Origin: Bacteroidaceae bacterium
GTDB lineage: Bacteria > Bacteroidota > Bacteroidia > Bacteroidales > Bacteroidaceae
Length of the DNA: 5,326 bases
Assembly (NCBI GenBank): GCA_900769465.1
Contig: CAAGGT010000219.1
Location: 1 to 5,326, forward strand
Reading direction: 5' to 3'
Below, in pieces: positions 1 through 3,585 of this stretch. The position numbers and the translations under genes were made by a program. The notes beneath the pieces were generated by a model. It ran no database searches. It worked only from the letters and a program-made list of their open reading frames with translations, and had not been told where the DNA came from. How positions within the stretch are numbered: the stretch's first letter is position 1; each line of letters begins with the position of its first letter.

Positions 1-119
1 CATCATCTATGAAACCCTGCACCATCGCCATTATGACGGATAACTGGTGCGCTCGGTATGCCTTACTTGCTGCCATAGTTAGAAAATCTCCTTTGCTTTC
101 GTTGAGTGAGCCAATACTA
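1..119. repeat. Terminal direct repeat, left copy (circular-contig overlap)
   Basis: These 119 bases are identical to 5208-5326. This is the usual signature of a circular molecule assembled as a linear contig with overlap, giving a 5,207-bp circle (position 1 corresponds to 5208). On the minus strand it carries the start of the 85-aa gene (ATG at 74-76, about 25 codons down to base 1) and the last codons of ssb, which ends at 79. The partial gene copy is an artefact of linearisation, not a second gene. Confidence 0.95.
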
Positions 120-408
120 AGTCATCTGCTATCATAGATAAGAACACACTGCCAGCGTGTTTTTCGGTCCCAGCCCTGAAGGATAGTGCACCCTGAACAT
201 ATACAACCGAGCCCTTTGTGAGGTACGGAAACAACTTATCATTGTACCGGTACAATACATCTACCCAGTGCGTCTTATCAATGAACTTGCCATCTTCACC
301 CTTCTCACGGATGGTAAGTGATACACGCAAGGAAACATATTCACGACCATTGATAGTTTTCTTCTCTGCGTTGCAACCGAGGTTGCCAATAATTTGAGTG
401 TTGAACAT
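79..408 (-). CDS. ssb: Single-stranded DNA-binding protein (SSB, OB fold)
   Basis: 109-aa SSB of the bacterial PF00436 type. The sequence shows an N-terminal IIGNLG strand (residues 6-11), an NGREYVSLRVSL segment (20-31), the core KTHWVDVLY (45-53) and the conserved YLTKGSVVYVQG stretch (62-73), a standard single OB fold. It would coat genomic ssDNA produced by rolling-circle replication. I place the start at 408, not at the in-frame ATG at 426, because AGGAG (417-421) lies 8 nt upstream of this ATG. The 426 ATG overlaps the stop of the preceding small gene and leaves no room for that ribosome site. Host SSBs end in an acidic tail with a DxPF-type tip; this one ends AKEIF, so it probably does not recruit the host SSB interactome. 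It lies 2 nt before the next gene (ATG at 74-76), implying co-translation. Confidence 0.93.
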   Translation of the reverse strand: MFNTQIIGNLGCNAEKKTINGREYVSLRVSLTIREKGEDGKFIDKTHWVDVLYRYNDKLFPYLTKGSVVYVQGALSFRAGTEKHAGSVFLSMIADDLVLAHSTKAKEIF

Positions 409-416
409 AAGATTAT

Positions 417-421
417 CTCCT
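417..421 (-). promoter_or_regulatory. Shine-Dalgarno site that sets the ssb start
   Basis: AGGAG on the minus strand, 8 nt before the ATG at 406-408. It sits just after the stop codon (423-425) of the upstream small gene and decides between two in-frame ATGs of ssb. Strong SD sites are uncommon in Bacteroidetes, so its presence in this phage-like gene is notable. Confidence 0.75.
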
Positions 422-422
422 A

Positions 423-593
423 TCATTTAAAAAGTGAAACAATGATGTAAAAGTAAATCACGAACAATGCGATACCAATACCTTTGATTTCATCGCTGCG
501 AAGGCTGGCGGATTCCTTCATTTTTCGCCACCAATTTCTGCTTATCATAGCACGTATTCTTTTTGTTTGAACGGGTTTATTTCGTACTACCAT
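423..593 (-). CDS. 56-aa basic single-TM mini-protein, unknown function
   Basis: A short open frame from ATG 591-593 to TGA 423-425 gives 56 residues. The N-terminal half is strongly basic and rich in Arg, Lys and Trp (for example KRIRAMISRNWWRKMK, residues 11-26). The C-terminal part, IGIALFVIYFYIIVSLFK (39-56), is one clear membrane helix ending two codons before the stop. It is the first gene after the terminator-like element of the replication block, and its TGA overlaps the upstream in-frame ATG of ssb. I do not recognise a family. A basic region plus one TM is compatible with a minor or small virion protein, a DNA-binding membrane anchor or a lysis/exclusion peptide, but none of these is shown. 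No convincing SD precedes the ATG. Support comes from the gene-dense arrangement, the membrane helix and the precise junction with ssb. Confidence 0.6.
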   Translation of the reverse strand: MVVRNKPVQTKRIRAMISRNWWRKMKESASLRSDEIKGIGIALFVIYFYIIVSLFK

Positions 594-606
594 CTTGGCA
601 CTCTAT

Positions 607-647
607 AAAAAAGAACGAGGGCGCACGGGTTTTATGCCGTACGCCCT
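607..647 (-). terminator. Intrinsic terminator / attenuator upstream of the replication block
   Basis: On the minus strand an 11-bp stem pairs 637-647 with 618-628. It is continuous if one T.G wobble is counted (a C.A mismatch on the plus strand, so the fold is meant for the minus strand). The loop is 8 nt (629-636). After a CGTTC spacer comes a run of six T (612-607). It lies about 100 nt after promoter P2 and before the small TM gene and ssb. It can terminate readthrough from the lysis genes and also attenuate P2 transcription. Confidence 0.8.
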
Positions 648-712
648 TCGTGCCGAAGTGGGTCACTTTACGTTCATGAGTCGCTCCCCAGCGTTGCTCA
701 CTATCCTAAGTG
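607..712 (-). ncRNA. Candidate structured leader / small RNA between P2 and its terminator
   Basis: The predicted P2 transcript start (about 712) to the terminator is roughly 105 nt with no gene. On the minus strand it contains a 7-bp helix (708-714 with 662-668) closing around a CGCT/AGCG hairpin (682-693), a CTTCG-GCA-CGAAG hairpin (646-658), then the terminator. An alternative hairpin (698-702 with 709-713) uses the same bases as the 7-bp helix, and the 646-658 hairpin shares two bases with the terminator stem, so mutually exclusive folds are possible. It could be an attenuator leader for the replication genes, a stand-alone sRNA, or both. A four-codon ORF (ATG at 675-677, MNVK) is present but is probably meaningless. 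Confidence 0.5.
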
Positions 713-718
713 ACGCTA

Positions 719-750
719 CAAAGGTACAAACTATTTTTTATTATTGCAAA
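719..750 (-). promoter_or_regulatory. P2, Bacteroidetes-type promoter for the replication block
   Basis: On the minus strand TTTG (747-750) is followed by 20 bp and then TACCTTTG (719-726), a full match to the Bacteroidetes TAnnTTTG -7 element with the expected -33 spacing. It overlaps the last codons and stop of the spanin-like gene. The start site should fall near 710-714. It points toward the structured leader, the small TM gene, ssb, the 85-aa gene and rep. Confidence 0.85.
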
Positions 751-1210
751 CAAAATAGACAAACAGGCATATTATGACGACGAAAAGTAACATCATAGAG
801 AAATACAGGACTCTATTATCAGGGGTATATTTCTCTTTGACTGCCATATCTTCATGAGAAACGATATCGTTTTGTGAAACATTCTCGATAGAATCCCGTG
901 AGTTTCTAGTGAGGGTGCGTTTTGCTATTGGTATCATCGTGGGTCGTTTCTTTTTGTTCTTTACCTTCTGTTTTGTCGGTATTGAGTCCTTCACGGGTAC
1001 CTTACTCCCCTGCATGATGTCGACGGGTTGTTCATTTTCATCCTCCAGCGCATACCATGTTTCTTCCTCGTAATAATCTGACCCGCTCACGGATTGTGAT
1101 TTGCCCTCAATCTTCGTGCTGGAGTCAGAAACAAGTGTTCCCGTCACACGACGGGAACACGCACCTAAAAACAACACAATTATGACGCTAAACAAGACAT
1201 GCCATTTCAT
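731..1210 (-). CDS. Lipoprotein with C-terminal TM: candidate unimolecular spanin
   Basis: 159 aa. The N-terminus MKWHVLFSVIIVLFLGAC (1-18) is a lipoprotein signal with lipobox LGAC, lipidated Cys18 and Ser at +2. A hydrophilic, charged region (19-133) follows, with an acidic first part and a Lys-rich stretch (KQKVKNKKKRP, 80-90). Residues about 134-154 form one strong TM helix, ending in a short NNKK tail. An outer-membrane lipid anchor at one end and an inner-membrane TM at the other is the architecture of u-spanins such as phage T1 gp11, which fuse the two membranes at the end of lysis. Position directly after holin-like and lysozyme-like genes supports this. The frame extends to a TTG at 1219, but I choose the ATG at 1208-1210 because the signal peptide then has a normal short n-region. 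It overlaps the lysozyme-like gene by about 23 nt. Alternative: an unrelated phage lipoprotein. Confidence 0.7.
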   Translation of the reverse strand: MKWHVLFSVIIVLFLGACSRRVTGTLVSDSSTKIEGKSQSVSGSDYYEEETWYALEDENEQPVDIMQGSKVPVKDSIPTKQKVKNKKKRPTMIPIAKRTLTRNSRDSIENVSQNDIVSHEDMAVKEKYTPDNRVLYFSMMLLFVVIICLFVYFVCNNKK

Positions 1211-1604
1211 AACCTTCAACGATTGGGGTTTGTTCTACTTTGATTCCGTTCTCCACGAAAGCCATAGCGCGGACTATCTCCACCATCAAGGCTTTGTTGT
1301 TAAAATCGACAACGTCATCTAACTTGTAACCGCTTAACCTGGCTACGTTATTCATGTAGGACAACGTCAGCATTTCGCCATCGGGCGACCATGAAAGCAC
1401 TATCTTTCGGATGGTGTTTCTTTTGTATTTGTTGATATACCTCCGGAGGATGATGAACGCTGCACGATAGCCGAACTTTAGTTCCGTGAATTGCTCAAAG
1501 ACACCATCGGTGTTTTGCTCTCTCTCACCCTTCCAGTCATTTCCTATCTTGATGTTTAATGGGTTGCAGTTACGCAGCCCTCTTGGTGTTTGACTCATAC
1601 TCAT
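1188..1604 (-). CDS. Lysozyme / lytic-transglycosylase-like phage protein (endolysin or virion-associated)
   Basis: 138 aa. The N-terminal RGLRNCNPLNIKIG (8-21) is the RGxRNxNPxNI signature of a large family in Bacteroidales phages and prophages often annotated as 'structural protein P5', thought to be lysozyme-like peptidoglycan hydrolases. FEQF (37-40) and the FGYRAAFIILRRY region (44-56) also fit the family, as does the C-terminal half with a helix around 101-120. I cannot place the catalytic Glu with certainty; E38 in FEQF is one candidate. It has no signal peptide, so export would depend on the holin, or it is packaged in the virion for entry. It overlaps the holin-like gene by 35 nt and the spanin-like gene by about 23 nt, a compact lysis cassette. 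Starts at 1604 and 1598 are both possible (MSMSQ or MSQ); no strong SD decides between them. Confidence 0.8.
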   Translation of the reverse strand: MSMSQTPRGLRNCNPLNIKIGNDWKGEREQNTDGVFEQFTELKFGYRAAFIILRRYINKYKRNTIRKIVLSWSPDGEMLTLSYMNNVARLSGYKLDDVVDFNNKALMVEIVRAMAFVENGIKVEQTPIVEGYEMACLV

Positions 1605-1791
1605 TGAATAGTTTTTTACGATAATAGTCTAGACCAAACAACGACCCAGCGAGCAGGAAAGCCTGTGCAATATACATCAGTACTCCGCCCTGAATATCCC
1701 CCAGTTTCGTTGCCTGTAGAAAAGCAAGCGCAATGCTACTGATTATTAGCAGCACTGCGCAAGCAATTTGAGAGCGACGGGCGCATTTCAT
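1570..1791 (-). CDS. Small two-TM protein, holin-like
   Basis: 73 aa. A short basic N-terminus (MKCARRSQ) precedes TM1 (about 9-27, IACAVLLIISSIALAFLQA). A short polar loop (KLGDIQGG) leads to TM2 (about 36-54, VLMYIAQAFLLAGSLFGL), then a charged tail with several Lys and Arg. Two TMs, small size and a charged C-terminus are typical of class II holins. The gene directly precedes and overlaps the lysozyme-like gene. The frame can also begin at a TTG (1795-1797) overlapping the stop of the virion-protein gene; I prefer the ATG at 1789-1791, with either start implying translational coupling. A small membrane coat protein is an alternative, but coat proteins of filamentous phages normally have one TM. 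Confidence 0.65.
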   Translation of the reverse strand: MKCARRSQIACAVLLIISSIALAFLQATKLGDIQGGVLMYIAQAFLLAGSLFGLDYYRKKLFNEYESNTKRAA

Positions 1792-1793
1792 CG

Positions 1794-2498
1794 TCAACCC
1801 TGTGCGTGAGTGACGGCTCCAGCGGTACCGCTGAAACGATACTCGTCAACATTGATAGAACGACCTGCGACGAGTGTAGCAACCTGAACGGCATTGTTTA
1901 CGCTGTATTGCTCGAAGCGTGCAGTAGCACGACCATCAACGTCAGAAATGGTGTACACGTAAGCGACTGAATTTGCGGGACCTGCAGCAAAGGTTGCCTG
2001 CGTGTAGTCGGAGGGTGAACCTGACACGGCTTTTACGGATGAGCCAAAAAGATTCAAAGTGCCGTCATCGTTCCTACGGAACAGAATGAACACTACGCGG
2101 CTAGCGTTCGGGTCGATGTCCGATATAAGAACATTGACTGAGCCCTGTGCATAGATGGACGTAACCTCTCCCACATTACCGACACCATCGGTAATTTGCA
2201 GCGCGGGAACATCTACGGATGCGGTGCCCTGCAGGACACTAGCGTTTGCGATGTTACGTCTAATGTACTTGTTTCGAGCAGAAACAAGACCATCTTTTTT
2301 CATCACGATTACTGGAGCCATAGCAGCACCTAATTGGCTCATCAACTTCAATTTGGCACGCTGGGCGGTTTGTCCTTCCGTTGCTGGGTTGCTGACAACG
2401 GGCTGATACTGGCGGACAATCTGCTGACCGCTAACGGTTGCGAAAACGGATGAACCGAGTTTGCCTGAACCAGTGCCGATTATACCTGCTAATTTCAT
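1794..2498 (-). CDS. DUF6266-like protein, candidate major virion protein
   Basis: 234 aa, first gene after the strong promoter P1. The N-terminus KLAGIIGTGSGKLGSSVF (2-19) followed by GQQIVRQYQPVVSNPAT and a Gln-rich TEGQTAQRAKLKL helix resembles the Bacteroidetes DUF6266 pattern (Gly-rich start, R.xP..xNPxT..Q..QR). The rest is predicted mostly beta, rich in Val, Ser, Thr, Gly and Ala, with ASRVVFILFRR and SVAYVYTISDVDG strands. I assign DUF6266-like by eye only. The longer frame begins at 2594 but runs through the promoter (-7 at 2564-2571), so the start must be the ATG at 2496-2498. Being the first late gene and the only protein large enough, it is the best capsid candidate. This is inference; the function of the family is not established to my knowledge. 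Its stop overlaps the TTG alternative start of the next gene. Confidence 0.6.
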   Translation of the reverse strand: MKLAGIIGTGSGKLGSSVFATVSGQQIVRQYQPVVSNPATEGQTAQRAKLKLMSQLGAAMAPVIVMKKDGLVSARNKYIRRNIANASVLQGTASVDVPALQITDGVGNVGEVTSIYAQGSVNVLISDIDPNASRVVFILFRRNDDGTLNLFGSSVKAVSGSPSDYTQATFAAGPANSVAYVYTISDVDGRATARFEQYSVNNAVQVATLVAGRSINVDEYRFSGTAGAVTHAQG

Positions 2499-2520
2499 TT
2501 TATGATAGGTATTAAGTAGT

Positions 2521-2558
2521 GCCGAAATGGGTCGGCTCCCTTGATGACGTATTTCATC
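2521..2558 (-). promoter_or_regulatory. Two hairpins in the 5' UTR of the virion-protein gene
   Basis: Right after the expected P1 start site, two 5-bp stem-loops occur back to back: 2543-2558 (GATGA/TCATC, loop 6) and 2521-2536 (GCCGA/TCGGC, loop 6). The 5' UTR of about 60 nt is thus largely structured before the ATG at 2498. They may protect the 5' end or tune translation of an abundant protein; this is inference. Confidence 0.5.
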
Positions 2559-2563
2559 GTTGG

Positions 2564-2595
2564 CAAAGGTACAAATTTTTTCCGAGTCGGACAAT
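2564..2595 (-). promoter_or_regulatory. P1, Bacteroidetes-type promoter for the virion/lysis block
   Basis: On the minus strand ATTG (2592-2595) is followed by 20 bp and TACCTTTG (2564-2571), the same -7 octamer as P2. The start site should lie near 2557-2560. The -33 element lies inside the first copy of an 11-bp tandem repeat, so a protein bound there would contact or block RNA polymerase. Confidence 0.85.
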
Positions 2596-2640
2596 AGTCG
2601 GACTTAGGTCGAAGGATTGGCGGGGGATGGTCGGATTTTG
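2586..2640. repeat. Five tandem 11-bp repeats (iteron/operator-like) upstream of P1
   Basis: Plus-strand units start at 2586, 2597, 2608, 2619 and 2630, contiguous and exactly 11 bp apart. Units 1 and 2 begin GTCGGAC, unit 3 GTCGAAG, unit 4 GGCGGGG (degenerate), unit 5 GTCGGAT. One repeat per helical turn puts all sites on the same face of the DNA, and unit 1 covers the P1 -33 box. This suggests cooperative binding by a regulator or Rep. Candidates are the 85-aa or 56-aa protein, Rep, or a host factor. Confidence 0.7.
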
Positions 2641-2683
2641 GTAAATCATTTTTACATTATTGATGGTTTTACGTCATTTTACG

Positions 2684-2716
2684 TTAGCATAGTTTAACAT
2701 CGCTTATGTATTTTTG
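2684..2716 (+). promoter_or_regulatory. P3, possible plus-strand promoter in front of the hairpin array
   Basis: TATTTTTG (2709-2716) fits TAnnTTTG exactly on the plus strand. A -33-like TTAG (2684-2687, one mismatch to TTTG) lies 21 bp upstream. The region 2640-2715 is AT-rich, unlike what follows. A transcript would start near 2722, inside the first hairpin of the array, antisense to all genes. The weak -33 keeps confidence moderate. Confidence 0.4.
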
Positions 2717-2736
2717 TGGGAGCGGAGCGACCACAA
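2714..2736 (+). repeat. GA hairpin 1 (GGA loop)
   Basis: Stem TTGTGG (2714-2719) with CCACAA (2731-2736); GA 2720-2721 opposite GA 2729-2730; GC/GC; loop GGA (2724-2726). It is the first hairpin, overlapping the end of the P3 -7 element. Confidence 0.75.
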
Positions 2737-2739
2737 TAG

Positions 2740-2760
2740 CCCGCGAGCGTAGCGAGCGGG
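2740..2760 (+). repeat. GA hairpin 2 (GTA loop)
   Basis: Stem CCCGC (2740-2744) with GCGGG (2756-2760); GA 2745-2746 opposite GA 2754-2755; GC/GC; loop GTA (2749-2751). Same plan as hairpin 1 with an unrelated outer stem. Confidence 0.75.
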
Positions 2761-2773
2761 GGAGCCCGTAGGC
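2761..2773 (+). repeat. 13-nt direct repeat, copy 1
   Basis: GGAGCCCGTAGGC, found again exactly at 3486-3498. Each copy can make a small GCC/GGC hairpin with a CGTA loop. Confidence 0.7.
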
Positions 2774-2824
2774 GGAGATATGGGACGACCAACATGACCC
2801 CGCAGGGCACCATAGACGCACGAA

Positions 2825-2852
2825 CGGACGGAGCCACACTTGGCGACGGGAG
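2825..2852 (+). repeat. GA hairpin 3 (GGA/GGA plus GA/GA)
   Basis: From outside in: C2825-G2852, GGA (2826-2828) opposite GGA (2849-2851), CG/CG, GA (2831-2832) opposite GA (2845-2846), GCCA (2833-2836) with TGGC (2841-2844), loop CACT. It is fully symmetric although its sequence differs from the recurring core. The GGA/GGA step is the type known from TGGAA satellite DNA, where a G.G stack sits between two sheared G.A pairs. Confidence 0.65.
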
Positions 2853-2861
2853 AGAGAGCGG

Positions 2862-2876
2862 GGGAGCGTAGCGGAC
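2862..2876 (+). repeat. Short GGA hairpin (GTA loop)
   Basis: G2862-C2876, GGA (2863-2865) opposite GGA (2873-2875), GC/GC, loop GTA (2868-2870). Confidence 0.5.
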
Positions 2877-2897
2877 ACAGCCAACGCGCTAGCCGCT

Positions 2898-2912
2898 CCG
2901 ACCGAAGGGAGG
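2898..2912 (+). repeat. GA core hairpin (GAA loop), weak outer stem
   Basis: CC/GG (2898-2899 with 2911-2912), GA 2900-2901 opposite GA 2909-2910, CC/GG, loop GAA (2904-2906). Only a T.G wobble extends it outward (2897 with 2913), so it is the weakest copy of the recurring core. Confidence 0.5.
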
Positions 2913-2925
2913 GCGCATCGAGGGT

Positions 2926-2956
2926 CCCATCCCGAACGATGGGTCCCACCCCATCG
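2926..2956 (+). repeat. Two mutually exclusive hairpins sharing one arm
   Basis: GATGGG (2938-2943) can pair with CCCATC upstream (2926-2931, loop 6). As CGATGGG (2937-2943) it can instead pair with CCCATCG downstream (2950-2956, loop 6). Only one can form at a time, a classic switch arrangement, within the hairpin array. Confidence 0.55.
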
Positions 2957-2978
2957 CAGCGACCGAAGGGAGCGACGA
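2954..2978 (+). repeat. GA hairpin 4 (GAA loop)
   Basis: TCG/CGA outer step (2954-2956 with 2976-2978), CA (2957-2958) opposite GA (2974-2975), GC/GC, GA 2961-2962 opposite GA 2970-2971, CC/GG, loop GAA (2965-2967). CA/GA is the only deviation from the plan. Its 5' arm overlaps the switch arm ending at 2956. Confidence 0.55.
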
Positions 2979-2995
2979 AGGGACGGGAAACGAAA

Positions 2996-3014
2996 GCCCG
3001 ACCGTAGGGAGGGC
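2996..3014 (+). repeat. GA hairpin 5 (GTA loop)
   Basis: GCCC (2996-2999) with GGGC (3011-3014), GA opposite GA (3000-3001, 3009-3010), CC/GG, loop GTA (3004-3006). It is flanked by A-rich single-strand linkers on both sides. Confidence 0.75.
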
Positions 3015-3024
3015 AAAAAGGACA

Positions 3025-3069
3025 GGGCGGGCGGAGCGACCGACCGAAGGGAGGGAGCGGAGCCCGCCC
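3025..3069 (+). repeat. GA hairpin 6, 45-nt fully symmetric long form
   Basis: From outside in: GGGCGGGC (3025-3032) with GCCCGCCC (3062-3069); GGA (3033-3035) opposite GGA (3059-3061); GC/GC (3036-3037, 3057-3058); GA/GA (3038-3039, 3055-3056); CC/GG (3040-3041, 3053-3054); GA/GA (3042-3043, 3051-3052); CC/GG (3044-3045, 3049-3050); loop GAA (3046-3048). Every base is accounted for with no bulge. It is the strongest single piece of evidence that the GA steps are deliberate. Confidence 0.8.
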
Positions 3070-3088
3070 GCAAAACCGCTCTCCCGCA

Positions 3089-3108
3089 GCCCGACCGCAA
3101 GGGAGGGC
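3089..3108 (+). repeat. GA hairpin 7 (GCAA tetraloop)
   Basis: GCCC/GGGC stem (3089-3092 with 3105-3108), GA opposite GA (3093-3094, 3103-3104), CC/GG, loop GCAA (3097-3100). This is the only core copy with a GNRA tetraloop in place of the triloop. CCCGC (3083-3087) and GCGGG (3122-3126) could close this hairpin and the next into a branched domain. Confidence 0.7.
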
Positions 3109-3124
3109 GCGAGCGTAGCAAGCG
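3108..3124 (+). repeat. Variant GA hairpin (GTA loop, GA opposite AA)
   Basis: CGC (3108-3110) with GCG (3122-3124), GA 3111-3112 opposite AA 3120-3121, GC/GC, loop GTA (3115-3117). It looks like a one-base variant of hairpin 2 and shares base 3108 with the preceding hairpin. Confidence 0.5.
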
Positions 3125-3132
3125 GGGAACAA

Positions 3133-3158
3133 GCGTGGGGGCGGGGGGCCCCCCACGC
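3133..3158 (+). repeat. G-rich 9-bp stem with central G6C6 palindrome
   Basis: GCGTGGGGG (3133-3141) pairs with CCCCCACGC (3150-3158) around an 8-base loop; 3143-3154 is itself a perfect G6C6 palindrome. No GA steps. It is the most stable ordinary stem of the array and a likely polymerase pause site. Confidence 0.7.
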
Positions 3159-3210
3159 GCAGGAGGGAGCGGGCGGGGACCCGCGACCGACACCCGCGCA
3201 AGACGGGTAC

Positions 3211-3223
3211 GGGGCAAAGCCCC
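3211..3223 (+). repeat. Simple hairpin, 5-bp stem, AAA loop
   Basis: GGGGC (3211-3215), AAA, GCCCC (3219-3223). The preceding ACCCG (3192-3196) and CGGGT (3204-3208) form another short stem. Confidence 0.6.
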
Positions 3224-3364
3224 GAAGACACGAGGGAACCAGTACACATGTGCAAGCGACAGCGCGCAAGCAGACAAAACCAGACGAACCTACGTCGAGG
3301 AGCGGCAGCGACGACACCGACCCACGACGCGGGGCGCAGGGCGGCGCCAGCGCGACGAAACGAA
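3224..3364 (+). other. Part of the array without clear GA hairpins
   Basis: This GC-rich, purine-leaning stretch has only short stems, such as CGTCG/CGACG (3293-3297 with 3309-3313) with a GGCA turn inside. I see no gene, promoter or strong hairpin here. It may be a linker or the contact region of the element. Confidence 0.4.
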
Positions 3365-3397
3365 GGGGGTTTGGCGACCATCGGGAGCCAATCCCCC
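3365..3397 (+). repeat. GA hairpin 8 (divergent stem, ATC loop)
   Basis: GGGGG (3365-3369) with CCCCC (3393-3397), a T.T mismatch (3370/3392), TTGGC (3371-3375) with GCCAA (3387-3391), GA 3376-3377 opposite GA 3385-3386, CC/GG, loop ATC (3380-3382). Stem and loop differ from all other copies while the GA/GA step is kept, which amounts to covariation inside one genome. Confidence 0.75.
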
Positions 3398-3436
3398 GAA
3401 GTGGAGGAGCAGGGGCGACGCGCGCGCCACGCAGAT

Positions 3437-3457
3437 TGCCCGACCGAAGGGAGGGCA
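3437..3457 (+). repeat. GA hairpin 9 (GAA loop)
   Basis: TGCCC (3437-3441) with GGGCA (3453-3457), GA opposite GA (3442-3443, 3451-3452), CC/GG, loop GAA (3446-3448). Confidence 0.75.
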
Positions 3458-3485
3458 TGCCGCGTCTATTCTTCGGTAACTTGAT

Positions 3486-3498
3486 GGAGCCCGTAGGC
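3486..3498 (+). repeat. 13-nt direct repeat, copy 2
   Basis: Exact copy of 2761-2773 (GGAGCCCGTAGGC). The two copies bracket most of the array. Confidence 0.7.
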
Positions 3499-3510
3499 AA
3501 TAAAACAATG

Positions 3511-3543
3511 CCCGTGAGCCCGACCGAAGGGAGGGCTGACGGG
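3511..3543 (+). repeat. GA hairpin 10, extended (GAA loop)
   Basis: CCCGT (3511-3515) with ACGGG (3539-3543), G.G mismatch (3516/3538), AGCCC (3517-3521) with GGGCT (3533-3537), GA opposite GA (3522-3523, 3531-3532), CC/GG, loop GAA (3526-3528). It is the second-longest fold of the array. Confidence 0.75.
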
Positions 3544-3553
3544 ATACCGCTCA

Positions 3554-3585
3554 CCCGTACCCCGAAGGGGCTGCTAGCGTACGGG
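3554..3585 (+). repeat. Branched stem closing a GAA-loop hairpin
   Basis: CCCGTAC (3554-3560) pairs with GTACGGG (3579-3585). Inside are CCC-GAA-GGG (3561-3569) and a small GCTAGC palindrome (3573-3578), giving a possible three-way junction at the downstream end of the array. Confidence 0.6.

Noticed and set aside
1..119. Terminal repeats as integration attachment sites or phage long terminal repeats
   Set aside because: No integrase gene is present, and a perfect end overlap cutting through two genes is explained by circular assembly.
479..486. Plus-strand TACCTTTG as a promoter
   Set aside because: It matches the -7 octamer but has no TTG at 19-21 bp upstream, lies inside the 56-aa gene, and no plus-strand gene follows.
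2499..2594. N-terminal extension of the virion protein to an ATG at 2594
   Set aside because: The extension covers the P1 -33 and -7 elements, so it could not be on the P1 transcript; the ATG at 2498 begins the family-like sequence.
2684..3554. Three long overlapping minus-strand open frames (197, 225 and 221 codons) and several plus-strand ones in the GC-rich region
   Set aside because: All frames are open at once because the region has few A/T-rich stop triplets. The translations are low-complexity Arg/Pro/Ser/Ala/Gly with the hairpin repeat read as PSLRSG-like words, and none has a promoter, SD or recognisable domain.
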